Shown piece after piece: positions 27,022 to 35,920 of a stretch of DNA of 64,000 bases. Under the pieces are notes generated by a model. That model made no database searches and was not told where the DNA came from. It saw only the letters and a list, made by a program, of their open reading frames with translations. Source of the stretch: Methanofastidiosum sp. (lineage in GTDB: Archaea > Methanobacteriota_B > Thermococci > Methanofastidiosales > Methanofastidiosaceae). The first letter of the stretch is position 1; every line of letters begins with the position of its first letter. The translations under genes and the position numbers were made by a program. The stretch lies in NCBI GenBank assembly GCA_035362715.1, contig DAOSDU010000002.1, positions 62,001 through 126,000 of the forward strand. The letters are read 5' to 3'.

Positions 27022-27710
27022 TGTTGGCTGAAAAAAATCAGATCCCATTGGTAAGTGTATTTATTATGGGTAAGGAGTATAAAGTTCCATCAGGCTTAAC
27101 CCTGATGAAAGCCATGGAATATGCAGGCTATAGGTATACTAGAGGTGCAGGTTGCAGGGCCGGTTTTTGTGGAGCATGCGCAACTATTTACAGATTAAAA
27201 GATGACTACAAATTAAAATCTGCTCTGGCGTGCCAGACTACAGTTGATGATGGAATGTATCTCGTCCAGTTGCCATTTACGCCTGCTAATAAGAAAAAGT
27301 ATGATATGGAAAAACTCAATATAGCCCACAATGCACTTCTAAAGGAGTATCCTGAAATAGCGAGATGTATCAGTTGCAACAGTTGCACAAAGGTATGCCC
27401 CCAAGAGCTAAAAGTAATGGATTATGTTCAGGCTTCATTAAGAGGAGATATAGAAAAGGCAGCCATCCTCTCATTTGATTGCGTCCAGTGTGGTCTTTGC
27501 GCTTTTAGATGTCCTGCTGAGATTACCCAATATCATGTTGGGCAGCTTGCAAGAAGATTGAATGGAAAATTTGTTGCTCCAAAAGCGATACATACTGAAG
27601 AGGCGGTGGCAAAATTAAACAACGGAGTTTCAAAAAAAGAAATTTCAAAGCTAAAAATCTTGAAGCTTGCAGAGATAAAAGACCTTTACAAGAAGAGGGT
27701 GACTGAGTAG
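27021..27710 (+). CDS. Fumarate reductase-like iron-sulfur subunit (TfrB N-terminal type)
   Basis: The 229-residue protein joins a 2Fe-2S plant ferredoxin-type domain (GAGCRAGFCGACATIY near residue 46 and a fourth Cys in ALACQTT) to two 4Fe-4S motifs (CISCNSCTKVCP near 116 and CVQCGLCAFRCP near 155). It resembles the SdhB/FrdB part of thiol:fumarate reductase TfrB. In known TfrB a CCG heterodisulfide domain is fused behind this part; here that domain is absent, but a separate HdrB is encoded immediately upstream, sharing one base. It probably links HdrBC with the flavoprotein that follows. Confidence 0.85.
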   Translation: MLAEKNQIPLVSVFIMGKEYKVPSGLTLMKAMEYAGYRYTRGAGCRAGFCGACATIYRLKDDYKLKSALACQTTVDDGMYLVQLPFTPANKKKYDMEKLNIAHNALLKEYPEIARCISCNSCTKVCPQELKVMDYVQASLRGDIEKAAILSFDCVQCGLCAFRCPAEITQYHVGQLARRLNGKFVAPKAIHTEEAVAKLNNGVSKKEISKLKILKLAEIKDLYKKRVTE

Positions 27711-27718
27711 GTGATTTG

Positions 27719-29368
27719 ATGAAGCTAATAAAAGGTTATCCGGAGTCTATGAGGGAATCCATTGAAATGGTTGAAAAGACCCGAGAAAAAAGACTGAAAG
27801 AAAAATATCAACAGATGTCTATGGAAGAGAGAGACGATGTCCTAAATAAGTATCATCCTGATTATAAACCTGAAGTCAAAAGAACGCTTTCAGTAGGGAA
27901 TTCAAAAGGCGAGATAGTCCCTTTTGAAGTTGCAGATTTAATTGAGTCCTACTCTCGTATTTCTGAAAAAGATATTGATCTTTCCAATATCGACTATGAC
28001 GTTGACCTTCTTATTATTGGGGGAGGAGGCGCAGGAACAATGGCAGGCATCTGGGCCACCTATGAAGGTATAGACCCTCAGAATATTCTTATGACAACTA
28101 AGCTCAGACATGGCGACTCCAATTCTATTATGGCTCAAGGCGGCATACAGGCAGCAGACAAATCCAATGACGCTCCTGAAATTCATTATCTTGATGTTAT
28201 AGGAGGGGGGCACTTTGCAAATGACCCTGAACTTGTTGAAGCGTTAGTTTCTGATGGCCCCGCAATAATAAAATGGTTTGAAGGAAAAGGGGTTATGTTT
28301 GACAAGGAAAAAGATGGAACAATGATTACTATTCATGGGGGAGGAACTTCAAGGAAAAGAATGCACTCTGCCAAAGACTATACGGGAATGGAACTACTTA
28401 GAGTTATCAGGGATGAATTTATTAATCTATCAATCCCTGCTGTTGAATTTTCGCCTGCAATAGAACTTTTGATGGACGACAAAGGCCAAGTTGCCGGAGC
28501 AGTTCTTTTCAATATAGAAACTCACCAGTATTACGTTGTCAGGGCCAAGGCCACAATTATGGCAACTGGGGGATTTGGAAGACTTCACATCCAGGGATTT
28601 CCCACAACAAATCATTATGGTGCAACTGCTGATGGGCCTGCAATGGCTTACAGGTGTGGAGCAAGACTCAGAGACATGGATTCTGTGCAGTACCACCCCA
28701 CGGGAGCAGCTTTTCCAGAACAGATAGTTGGCCTTCTAATAACTGAAAAGGTCAGGGGGCTTGGTGCGCAGCCTCTGAACAGAGAGGGTGAAATGTTTGT
28801 GCATCCATTAGAACCAAGGGATGTAGAAAGTGCAGCCTTCATAAAAGAATGTTATGGGGCAGGCGGAGGAGTAGAAACGCCTACCGGGATGCAGGGAGTA
28901 TGGCTTGACTCACCAATGATCAACATGATAAAAGGTGAAGGTGTTACTGAAAGGGAACTATCTGCTATGTATAGAATGTTTAAGAGATTTGATATAAACA
29001 TGGTAGAGGATCCTATACTGGTATTTCCTACATTGCACTACCAAAATGGCGGCGTCGTGATTGATTCAAATGGCGCCACAGAATTAAAAGGACTATTTGC
29101 TGGTGGAGAAGTCACAGGCGGAGTTCATGGAAAGAACAGGCTTATGGGAAACTCTCTCCTTGACTATTCTGTTTTTGGTAGAAGGGCGGGGATTTCCGCA
29201 GCAAGATACGCAAAGAAAGCATCTATTGGAAAATTGACATTATCCCACGTCACAAAATATTCTAAAGAATTGAAAAAAGTAGGGGTACCAGAAAGCAGAA
29301 AATCACCCATGATTCTTCCAGAATATAGGGGAAAAAATGTAATGTCAAGAGCAATAGATATATTCTAA
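27719..29368 (+). CDS. Fumarate reductase/succinate dehydrogenase-type flavoprotein (TfrA-like)
   Basis: The 549-residue FAD protein has a non-conserved N-terminal helical extension (to about residue 85), the Rossmann motif LLIIGGGGAGTMAG, SIMAQGGIQAA, HGGGTSRKRMH, YHPTGAAFP, and HYQNGGVV, FAGGEVTGGVHGKNRLMGNSLLD. The position where many SdhA proteins have a His bound to FAD reads Ser, so FAD is probably non-covalent. It should reduce fumarate (or a similar acceptor). No membrane anchor is encoded, so it is soluble. ATG 27719 has AGGTGAT upstream. It ends the operon. Confidence 0.85.
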   Translation: MKLIKGYPESMRESIEMVEKTREKRLKEKYQQMSMEERDDVLNKYHPDYKPEVKRTLSVGNSKGEIVPFEVADLIESYSRISEKDIDLSNIDYDVDLLIIGGGGAGTMAGIWATYEGIDPQNILMTTKLRHGDSNSIMAQGGIQAADKSNDAPEIHYLDVIGGGHFANDPELVEALVSDGPAIIKWFEGKGVMFDKEKDGTMITIHGGGTSRKRMHSAKDYTGMELLRVIRDEFINLSIPAVEFSPAIELLMDDKGQVAGAVLFNIETHQYYVVRAKATIMATGGFGRLHIQGFPTTNHYGATADGPAMAYRCGARLRDMDSVQYHPTGAAFPEQIVGLLITEKVRGLGAQPLNREGEMFVHPLEPRDVESAAFIKECYGAGGGVETPTGMQGVWLDSPMINMIKGEGVTERELSAMYRMFKRFDINMVEDPILVFPTLHYQNGGVVIDSNGATELKGLFAGGEVTGGVHGKNRLMGNSLLDYSVFGRRAGISAARYAKKASIGKLTLSHVTKYSKELKKVGVPESRKSPMILPEYRGKNVMSRAIDIF

Positions 29369-29399
29369 AAAAATTTTAATTTTTAATATAAATAAAATT
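29369..29399. terminator. AT-rich bidirectional transcription end
   Basis: The 31 bases between the convergent stops are A/T only, with T runs on the plus strand and A runs that read as T runs on the minus strand. Such tracts end archaeal transcription. Both the hdr operon and the CoA ligase gene stop here. Confidence 0.45.
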
Positions 29400-30782
29400 T
29401 TATTTCCAGACGTTTTTTCTATTGTCCTTAATCCTTTTTGCTTTATGGGTTTCTCTTGGTAATGTGCCATCTTCATATATTAGCACTTTTGGAGTTATGC
29501 CTAAAACTGCCCTAAGGTCTCGCTGGACTTCCCTCTCTAATAGTTTCACATCTCCTTTGTACTCGCACATGCTTTCGATTTCGATAGTCAAGACGTCAAG
29601 GTGATTTACTCTGTCCACCACTAGTCTATATTCTCCTGATAACTTCTTGTTGCCTCTTACAACCGGTTCGACACTTGAAGGCAATACATTTACCCCTTTT
29701 ATGATAAGCATATCATCTGTTCTTCCGCATATTCCCATTAATCTCTTATGGGTTCTTCCGCATGCACATCTATCTGTTTCATATGAAACTATATCGCCAG
29801 TTCTAAATCTTATCATTGGTCTTGCCATCTTTTTGATTGTCGTGAGTACCATTTCTCCCTCTTCATTTTCCCCAACAGGTTCACCTGTCTTTAAATCTAA
29901 TACCTCAACAATCATATGGTCTTCAGCAAAATGAAGCCCTGACTTCTCTTCACACTCTCCGGCGCAAGCCCCAAATATATCGGACAATCCATAATAGTCA
30001 TATACATCTGCATCCCAAAGCTGCTCAATTCTCTTTTTTGTTGCATCAATCGAACCACCCGGTTCTCCAGCAACAAAAATTTTGCCTATGGCCGTGTCAT
30101 GGGCTACATCAATTCCCTGTTTTTCTGCAGTTTCTCCAAGATACCATGCGTAGGAAGGTGTTGTCCAAGTAATTGTTGGCTGGAACTGCATCATTATCCT
30201 AAGCAACCTTTCTGACGGTATTGTGCCTGCATGTATGCATAACGCCCCAATCTTTTGTGCGCCCAAGACACACGGCCCCCCAACAAAAAGAGACATGTTT
30301 AATGCATGACAATACCTATCATTGTTTCTCATGCCAGATGAATAAAACAATCTTGCTTCAAAATCCATAAAATCTTCAAAATCTTGATAAGTGAAAGGGG
30401 AAGCTGTTGGCATCCCTGTGGAACCGCTTGAAACTGAGATATACACTACCTCATTCTCGGGAACGGCTGTCATTTTCCCCAAAGGGGGAGTTAGTTCTTG
30501 ATCCTTCCTAATATTATCTTTTTGAATAGTTGGAAGTTTTTGAATATCAGAAAGACAATTAATGTCATTGGGCGATACTCCGGCGTCTTCAAAACTATTC
30601 CGATAGTGCTCACTATTGTTATAAGCATGATTTAATATATGTTTAAGATGTTTTAGCTGGAATGCTTCCAGTTCATCTCTTTTCATCGTTTCTATCTTTT
30701 CATCCCAATATTGCAAGGTATCTACCTCATTTTTAGGAGGAGAGAGCCCAAAAGGGCAATTCTGATGGAATCTTTTGGACAT
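29400..30782 (-). CDS. Phenylacetate-CoA ligase-like AMP-forming enzyme
   Basis: The 460-residue protein belongs to the PaaK branch of acyl-adenylate enzymes: HAYNNSEHYR, the P-loop-like SVSSGSTGMPTASPFTY near residue 138, DYYGLSDIFG, MIRFRTGDIVSYET, CACGRTHKRL and LIIKGVNVLPSSVE. It activates a carboxylic acid (perhaps an aryl acid) with ATP and CoA. In methanogens PaaK and indolepyruvate enzymes serve aromatic acid use. No Shine-Dalgarno precedes the ATG; strong TATA-like runs are at 30830-30860. Confidence 0.9.
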   Translation of the reverse strand: MSKRFHQNCPFGLSPPKNEVDTLQYWDEKIETMKRDELEAFQLKHLKHILNHAYNNSEHYRNSFEDAGVSPNDINCLSDIQKLPTIQKDNIRKDQELTPPLGKMTAVPENEVVYISVSSGSTGMPTASPFTYQDFEDFMDFEARLFYSSGMRNNDRYCHALNMSLFVGGPCVLGAQKIGALCIHAGTIPSERLLRIMMQFQPTITWTTPSYAWYLGETAEKQGIDVAHDTAIGKIFVAGEPGGSIDATKKRIEQLWDADVYDYYGLSDIFGACAGECEEKSGLHFAEDHMIVEVLDLKTGEPVGENEEGEMVLTTIKKMARPMIRFRTGDIVSYETDRCACGRTHKRLMGICGRTDDMLIIKGVNVLPSSVEPVVRGNKKLSGEYRLVVDRVNHLDVLTIEIESMCEYKGDVKLLEREVQRDLRAVLGITPKVLIYEDGTLPRETHKAKRIKDNRKNVWK

Positions 30783-30899
30783 AAAGGAGGGTAATCATAA
30801 TCGGAATATTATCTCTCCCCCATAAAATTTTTTTTATATATTTCTTTATATATTTTTCGGTATTAATATAACTACTAGGAATATTATTATTGTGGGCTT

Positions 30900-31139
30900 C
30901 TATGGATAGAACTCTTCTTGACATCTAGGGCATTTTATCATAACACATCCCGAAGTTGCCATCGGACATGTTTGGCATGACACCACCCTTGAATACTGTT
31001 TTGAAAAGACAAAGCCGCATTTAGGACATTTCACTAGGTCGTTTGAAGTATTTTTCCACGTAGTCATAAGCTCACTTTGAATTTTTAGGCTAGCCTCATT
31101 TTTAACCTTTTCTATCGTTATTTCATTGTAAAACGCCAT
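30900..31139 (-). CDS. Small protein with four CxxC-type zinc sites
   Basis: The 79-residue protein has a helical N-terminus and a C-terminal half with CPKCGFVF, CQTCPMATSGC and CPRCQEEF, a treble or double zinc-binding pattern. The start overlaps the upstream gene by 22 bases, so they are expressed together. No family was recognised. Confidence 0.6.
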   Translation of the reverse strand: MAFYNEITIEKVKNEASLKIQSELMTTWKNTSNDLVKCPKCGFVFSKQYSRVVSCQTCPMATSGCVMIKCPRCQEEFYP

Positions 31140-31645
31140 TCACACCAAACATTCTCCGGGTGTTCATCAGGGGGGCATAAATTGCAACATACGTCAATGT
31201 TTGGGGAGAAATTTTCAACAAAAATTTTTAGATAATTTAATCTTACATTTTTACATGAAAATTGGGGCAGACCTTTTTCTCTTCTAGTTTTTTGTGTATG
31301 GCAGTCTGTTATCCGAAAGGTTAGCACCCCATCCTTAATTTCTATTTCTTTTGAAGGGTGATCAAGCGCCCAACTTGTAAATCTCAATGCTTTTGCAAGC
31401 CCTTCCAGGTTTGGTTCTAGTGAAAACATCTGTTTTAGATACTTAGACTCAATTTCTGCTAGATAATCCCAACACTTAACATCGATATCCGTAGCAGCCT
31501 GCGCTCCAAATCTTTCTTCGATACCTAAAAAATAGAGGCCATCTACTCTCCATAGGTTTTTTATATTAAAAAGTAAAAGGTCAATTAATTCCCATTCATC
31601 AAGCGACGAAAGCATTTTTAGATCTTCATTTCTTGAGATTTTCAT
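31118..31645 (-). CDS. DUF6125-like cytosolic protein
   Basis: The 175-residue protein is soluble with many aromatic residues and the pattern LWRVDGLYFLGIEERFGAQAATDIDVKCWDYL, split here as LWRVDGLYFLGIE and ERFGAQAATDIDVKCW, which recalls DUF6125 proteins of archaea and anaerobic bacteria. Cysteines cluster near the C-terminus (CCNLCPPDEH and VWCEW). It overlaps the small zinc protein gene. A role in metal or sulfur chemistry is possible but unproven. Confidence 0.55.
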   Translation of the reverse strand: MKISRNEDLKMLSSLDEWELIDLLLFNIKNLWRVDGLYFLGIEERFGAQAATDIDVKCWDYLAEIESKYLKQMFSLEPNLEGLAKALRFTSWALDHPSKEIEIKDGVLTFRITDCHTQKTRREKGLPQFSCKNVRLNYLKIFVENFSPNIDVCCNLCPPDEHPENVWCEWRFTMK

Positions 31646-31771
31646 TTGTCCAGCCTCTCAGAAGTTTTAATAAATTCTTTAATTTAAATTTAATTATTCC
31701 GCTTTAGTAAGACTTAAATAAATAAGAGTTGTATAGATATTAACCTAATAAAATTATTGAGGTAGAGAAAA

Positions 31772-32260
31772 ATGACTGTAGATAGGAAGTTAAGATTTAC
31801 TCAAGTAATTATGAATGCATGGCTTTATGGTGTTGAATCAACAGCCAACGTGTTTTTTGATAGGCCTAAGCTATTTTACAGGAAATGGGGCACAATTGCA
31901 ATACGCCCTTTCATAGAGTCTTGGGGAGAACTTGGGATGGAGTTCCAAAAAGGGCTGAGCCCCTACAATACGGTTAAGATGTTCATTGATGCACTTGTTA
32001 CCGCTCAATTTTTTAATCCAGATGACTTCGAATTTGCTGGTGATGATAAAAATTTTACTTTTAAGGCCATTCAATGCCCCTATAAATTTCACTGCAAGAA
32101 ACTAATTGGAGAACAAAAGGAAATTGCATGTCTTAGAGCAATAACATTACTTGGTGCCCTTGATTACAATTTTGAAGGAGAATCCCTAAAATACAAATAT
32201 AATTTTGAATTTAATGAAAATGCGCCTTGCCTTGTATCTTTCGAAAGATTTAAAGATTGA
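31772..32260 (+). CDS. Unknown cytosolic protein with a CPYxxxC region
   Basis: The 162-residue protein has no membrane span. A helical N-terminal half is followed by a beta-rich half with IQCPYKFHCKK and a later IACLR, a small set of cysteines as in V4R or methanogen output-type domains; the match is loose. TATA-like sequence is seen near 31710-31720. The next gene follows after 17 bases in the same direction. Confidence 0.5.
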   Translation: MTVDRKLRFTQVIMNAWLYGVESTANVFFDRPKLFYRKWGTIAIRPFIESWGELGMEFQKGLSPYNTVKMFIDALVTAQFFNPDDFEFAGDDKNFTFKAIQCPYKFHCKKLIGEQKEIACLRAITLLGALDYNFEGESLKYKYNFEFNENAPCLVSFERFKD

Positions 32261-32277
32261 ATATTTAAGGTATTGAT

Positions 32278-32754
32278 ATGAAACTCCCCAAAGGGCACAT
32301 AATAAAGACATTAGTGAAATATAACATGAAGGCAAATTCACTTAATGATTTCGTCAAAGAAGTCCTTAATGATATTGACAAGTTTACTGGGTATGTAAGG
32401 ATACTAGCTGACAAAGGGGAATATGAAGAAGAAATTAAAGTGATTTTATCTGATGGTGAAATTGTAGGCGGAGAACTTAAATTACTTGGTTCTGGAACTA
32501 TCTTTTACGGTAATGAGTGTAGATTTGATGTTCCTTTTGAATTTCACCGTTGTGGAATTTCTGTTGTAAGACTTACGTCAAACGACATTGGCATAGTGAA
32601 GATATCTCGACCAGAATGTGTAATTATTAAAGATATCAATTTAGAGGAGCCTGAAGTAACAAATCAGCGAGATCAACTATTGAAAAAATACAGAATTAAA
32701 GAGATGAGTGACTCGGAAATTACAAATCTTTTAGAGAAAATGAATGGCGATTAG
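32278..32754 (+). CDS. DUF2226-like archaeal protein
   Basis: The 158-residue protein starts MKLPKGHIIKTLVKY and continues with a beta-rich region (FTGYVRILADKGEYEEE, ILSDGEIVGGELKLL) as in archaeal DUF2226 proteins, then a charged helical tail with repeated Lys/Glu. No enzymatic motif is seen. Its end overlaps the convergent protease gene by 35 bases, close for two real genes but both frames look well preserved. Confidence 0.6.
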   Translation: MKLPKGHIIKTLVKYNMKANSLNDFVKEVLNDIDKFTGYVRILADKGEYEEEIKVILSDGEIVGGELKLLGSGTIFYGNECRFDVPFEFHRCGISVVRLTSNDIGIVKISRPECVIIKDINLEEPEVTNQRDQLLKKYRIKEMSDSEITNLLEKMNGD

Positions 32755-33223
32755 ATAGCTCTTCTTTAATCATTTCAAATATTTTATCGGCTGACTCTCT
32801 TACTTCTAGAGATAATTCGCTTCCAAAATCAATGTAAATGGGCTGTATCCCAAGAATGTAGACATTCGCTCCAATTTCTTGTGAGAGATATTTTCCTAAG
32901 ACTGATAGGGGCATTGAATGAGATGAAAAAGAGATCCCTGTTAATTCATTTATTTTGACAATTTCAATGTCGCCTGCAGATTTCCCCATGAATGCCGCAT
33001 CTATTATGATTATGTTGTCAGGTTGAAATTTTCTCAAATCACGAGTAAAATTTTCTGGGACTAAATCACCATTTATGCTGAGAAAAGATTCACTATTAAA
33101 ACCCGAAAGCTTTTCAGAAAGATATGGCCCCACACCATCATCGCCTCTAAGTTCGCTGCCTACGCCCAGCATAGCCAGTTTTTTTTTAAGAATTTCTTTA
33201 AGAAATATTTCAAGAGCTTGCAT
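32720..33223 (-). CDS. HycI/FrhD-type hydrogenase maturation protease
   Basis: The 167-residue protein shows the M52 protease pattern: LGVGSELRGDDGVGPYL near residue 19 with the nickel-sensing Asp, INGDLVPENF, IIDAAFMGKSAG and SSHSMPLS with the metal-binding His, then ILGIQPIYIDFG. It cleaves the C-terminal peptide of [NiFe]-hydrogenase large subunits after nickel insertion. The likely client is MvhA at 24282-25739. It is a single gene away from that operon. Confidence 0.88.
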   Translation of the reverse strand: MQALEIFLKEILKKKLAMLGVGSELRGDDGVGPYLSEKLSGFNSESFLSINGDLVPENFTRDLRKFQPDNIIIIDAAFMGKSAGDIEIVKINELTGISFSSHSMPLSVLGKYLSQEIGANVYILGIQPIYIDFGSELSLEVRESADKIFEMIKEELSNRHSFSLKDL

Positions 33224-33315
33224 CTAATCTAACTTCCGAAGGTTATTCTAACTGATTTTCTTATTTTAATCACAACTTTTAAATGTATACATATTAAAAA
33301 TTATTAGGGGATTAT

Positions 33316-34560
33316 TTGGACAACATATGTATATTTGAAGATAGCATTTACGAGAATTTTTTACCCCTTACGTATTCAAGGCCTGTTTTTGAGCTGAGAT
33401 GTGGATTTAAAAATCTGAGGGAAAAAATTGAATTTTTCTTTCCTGAGGCAACTCCCTACGTATTGATGAGGGATTATCTGAAATATTTATCTTCTGAGAA
33501 TGGTCTTTCTCTGAAAGAATCAATCAAAGGAGATATACTCTTTATTAATGGAAGATTAATAATGAAAGAAAGACCAGAGATCAAGGAAGAAGGAATATAC
33601 TATGTTAATAATGAAATCGCATTTATTTATTTAAATGAAAAATCATTGGGTACTATAAATATTTCTGGATACCAAGATATTGAAAAGTTAGTAGCAAGAG
33701 GATTAAAAGAATTCAAGATACAAAATACTATACTAATTAAATATCCCTGGGACATAATAAATGAAAACAGTAATGAGATTAAGAGAGAATTCTCTATTTA
33801 CTGTTCCGACAAATGTAAAAATTATCTTGATATCGATATCACAGGCGATAAGAACCTAGTTTTTGTTGGCAAGGGCGTTGAAGCAGAAAAAAACATTGTC
33901 TTTGACGTAAGAAATGGGCCAATATATATTGGTAACAATACCGATATTCGGGCCTTTTCTAGAATTGCTGGGCCAACTTATATTGGGGCGAACTGCCTCA
34001 TCAAAAGTGGCAGAATCCAGGAATGTTCGATTGGAAACGTATGTAAGATTGGAGGCGAGATAGAAGAATCTATTTTTCACGGCTATTCCAACAAGCAGCA
34101 CTATGGATTTATTGGTCACTCTTACTTAGGGGAATGGGTTAATCTTGGAGCAGGCACATCAAACAGCGATTTAAAAGATACATACGGAACAATAAAATAC
34201 AAAATTGCCGGGAAAATAATTGATTCCGGGCAGCAGTTTTTTGGATGTGTAATAGGGGATAATGCGAAATCTTCCATTGGAACAATGATTTATACTGGGA
34301 AAAAGATTGGATTTGCAGCCCACATTCATGGTACAATCTCTAAAGATGTTCCAAGTTTTTGTGTGTGGGCAAAATCACTTGGATCAGAACCTTCGGAGCT
34401 ATTTTTTGATTCTGCAATAACAACTTATTCTAGGGCGGCAGGAAGGCGTGGAATTATTTTGACAAAAGAGTATGAAGAAATGATGAAAAAAATATTTGAA
34501 CTCACAAAAGATGAAAGAAATAGTTGTGGCGTATCTCCCAATAAATTTTCCTTAAGGTGA
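33316..34560 (+). CDS. GlmU-like sugar nucleotidyltransferase with left-handed beta helix
   Basis: The 414-residue protein is a GlmU-family member with a degenerate N-terminal nucleotidyltransferase-like domain (ICIFEDSIYENFLPLTYSRP, FELRCG) and a C-terminal beta helix with hexapeptide repeats (from about residue 190, PIYIGNNTDIRAFSRIAGP and YIGANCLIKSG). The GxGxRL loop of active pyrophosphorylases is absent. Start is TTG 33316 with AGGGGAT just upstream. It is followed after four bases by a GlmM-like mutase, so the pair may form a UDP-GlcNAc or similar sugar-nucleotide module. Confidence 0.8.
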   Translation: MDNICIFEDSIYENFLPLTYSRPVFELRCGFKNLREKIEFFFPEATPYVLMRDYLKYLSSENGLSLKESIKGDILFINGRLIMKERPEIKEEGIYYVNNEIAFIYLNEKSLGTINISGYQDIEKLVARGLKEFKIQNTILIKYPWDIINENSNEIKREFSIYCSDKCKNYLDIDITGDKNLVFVGKGVEAEKNIVFDVRNGPIYIGNNTDIRAFSRIAGPTYIGANCLIKSGRIQECSIGNVCKIGGEIEESIFHGYSNKQHYGFIGHSYLGEWVNLGAGTSNSDLKDTYGTIKYKIAGKIIDSGQQFFGCVIGDNAKSSIGTMIYTGKKIGFAAHIHGTISKDVPSFCVWAKSLGSEPSELFFDSAITTYSRAAGRRGIILTKEYEEMMKKIFELTKDERNSCGVSPNKFSLR

Positions 34561-34564
34561 ATAG

Positions 34565-35920
34565 ATGGACGTAATATTTGGAGTTTCTGGTCTTAGAGGT
34601 ATAGTGGGCGAAGGTTTATCTCCAAAGCTCGTATGCAATTATGTGGCCTCTTTTGCAAAAGAGATTCCTTCAGGTAAAGTTGTTATTGGCAATGATTCAA
34701 GGATATCTGGTGATATGGTAAAGAATGCCGTCATTTCTTCACTTCAAGCTTCGGGGTTCGATATAATTGATATTGGAATTGCACCTACCCCTACGGTGCA
34801 ATTTATAACAAAAATAAAAAATGCTTCGGGCGGTATATCGATTACTGCTAGTCACAACCCCGAGAAATGGAACGGATTAAAATTCATTGAGAGCAATGGT
34901 ATATTCTTTAACGAAAAAAAGATCACAATCATTAAAAAAAATCTGGAAGAAAAAAATTTTAAGTATCAGGCTTACGATAAACTTGGAAAATTATTTCATG
35001 ATTCAAATGCAAAAGAACTCCATATGAATTCAGTTCTTGAAAAGATTGATTTCGACTGTTTTGGTAAAGATAATTTTACTGTAGCAATCGACGCTTGTAA
35101 TGCTGCAGGCTCAGAATTTCTACCCTCGTTCATTGAGAAACTTGGATTTAAGGTAATAAAACAAAATTGTGACGTTAAAGCGTCTTTTCCTAGAAATCCT
35201 GAACCCCTAAAAGAAAATCTCACTTCTTTTTCTAATTTCATAAGAGAAAAAGGAGATATAGACATTGGCTTTGCGCTAGATGGGGACGCCGATAGAGTCG
35301 CCATACTAGACGAAAAAGGTCAATACATTGGAGAGGAAAACACGCTTGTTCTTGCATCAAAATTTTTTATAGAACATATGAATCCACAAAATAAAACTGT
35401 TGTCACAAATCTTTCAACCACGCGAGCACTGGATGATGTAGTTTCATCAAATGGCGGAAGAGTTGTAAGATCAAAAGTTGGAGAGATAAATGTTGTAGAA
35501 GAAATGATAAGGGTCAATGCCTCAATCGGAGGAGAAGGAAATGGGGGCGTAATACTTCCTATGGTGCAATATGCGAGAGACTCTCTTTCTGCCATTTCAT
35601 TGATTATGTTGGGATTATCAAAATCTAAGTTAAACCTTTCTTCAATAGTATCTGAGCTTCCAAAGTATTATATGCTAAAAGACAAAATAGCCATTTCAAG
35701 AGAGTCTTTTGAGAAAAATCTATCTTATCTAAAGGAGTTTTTCACAGGTTACCCATATAGTGACATAGATGGATTAAAGTTTGATCTTGATGATTCTTGG
35801 ATACACATCAGGCCATCAAATACAGAGCCCATTGTCAGAATTATAGCGGAATCTAAGAGTATGGAAAAGGCAAATAAGCTTGTAGAAGAAACAAAGAATT
35901 TGATGAAAGTGTCATGTTAG
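34565..35920 (+). CDS. glmM: Phosphoglucosamine mutase / phosphomannomutase
   Basis: The 451-residue alpha-D-phosphohexomutase has GVSGLRGIVGE at the N-terminus, the phosphoserine loop TASHNPEKWNG near residue 98, the metal loop LDGDADRVA near 239, the sugar-binding GEGNGG near 319 and a phosphate-binding RPSNTEPIVRI near 418. It moves phosphate between C6 and C1 of a hexosamine or hexose. GlmM is favoured because the GlmU-like gene is adjacent, but mannose or glucose cannot be excluded. Confidence 0.88.
   Translation: MDVIFGVSGLRGIVGEGLSPKLVCNYVASFAKEIPSGKVVIGNDSRISGDMVKNAVISSLQASGFDIIDIGIAPTPTVQFITKIKNASGGISITASHNPEKWNGLKFIESNGIFFNEKKITIIKKNLEEKNFKYQAYDKLGKLFHDSNAKELHMNSVLEKIDFDCFGKDNFTVAIDACNAAGSEFLPSFIEKLGFKVIKQNCDVKASFPRNPEPLKENLTSFSNFIREKGDIDIGFALDGDADRVAILDEKGQYIGEENTLVLASKFFIEHMNPQNKTVVTNLSTTRALDDVVSSNGGRVVRSKVGEINVVEEMIRVNASIGGEGNGGVILPMVQYARDSLSAISLIMLGLSKSKLNLSSIVSELPKYYMLKDKIAISRESFEKNLSYLKEFFTGYPYSDIDGLKFDLDDSWIHIRPSNTEPIVRIIAESKSMEKANKLVEETKNLMKVSC

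Noticed and set aside
30733..30924. 63-codon frame upstream of the CoA ligase gene
   Set aside because: It overlaps the ligase start in another frame and runs through the TATA-rich leader; no family likeness.
32720..32754. 35-base overlap of convergent genes as a sign that one is false
   Set aside because: Both proteins keep family-like sequence up to their ends, so both were kept.
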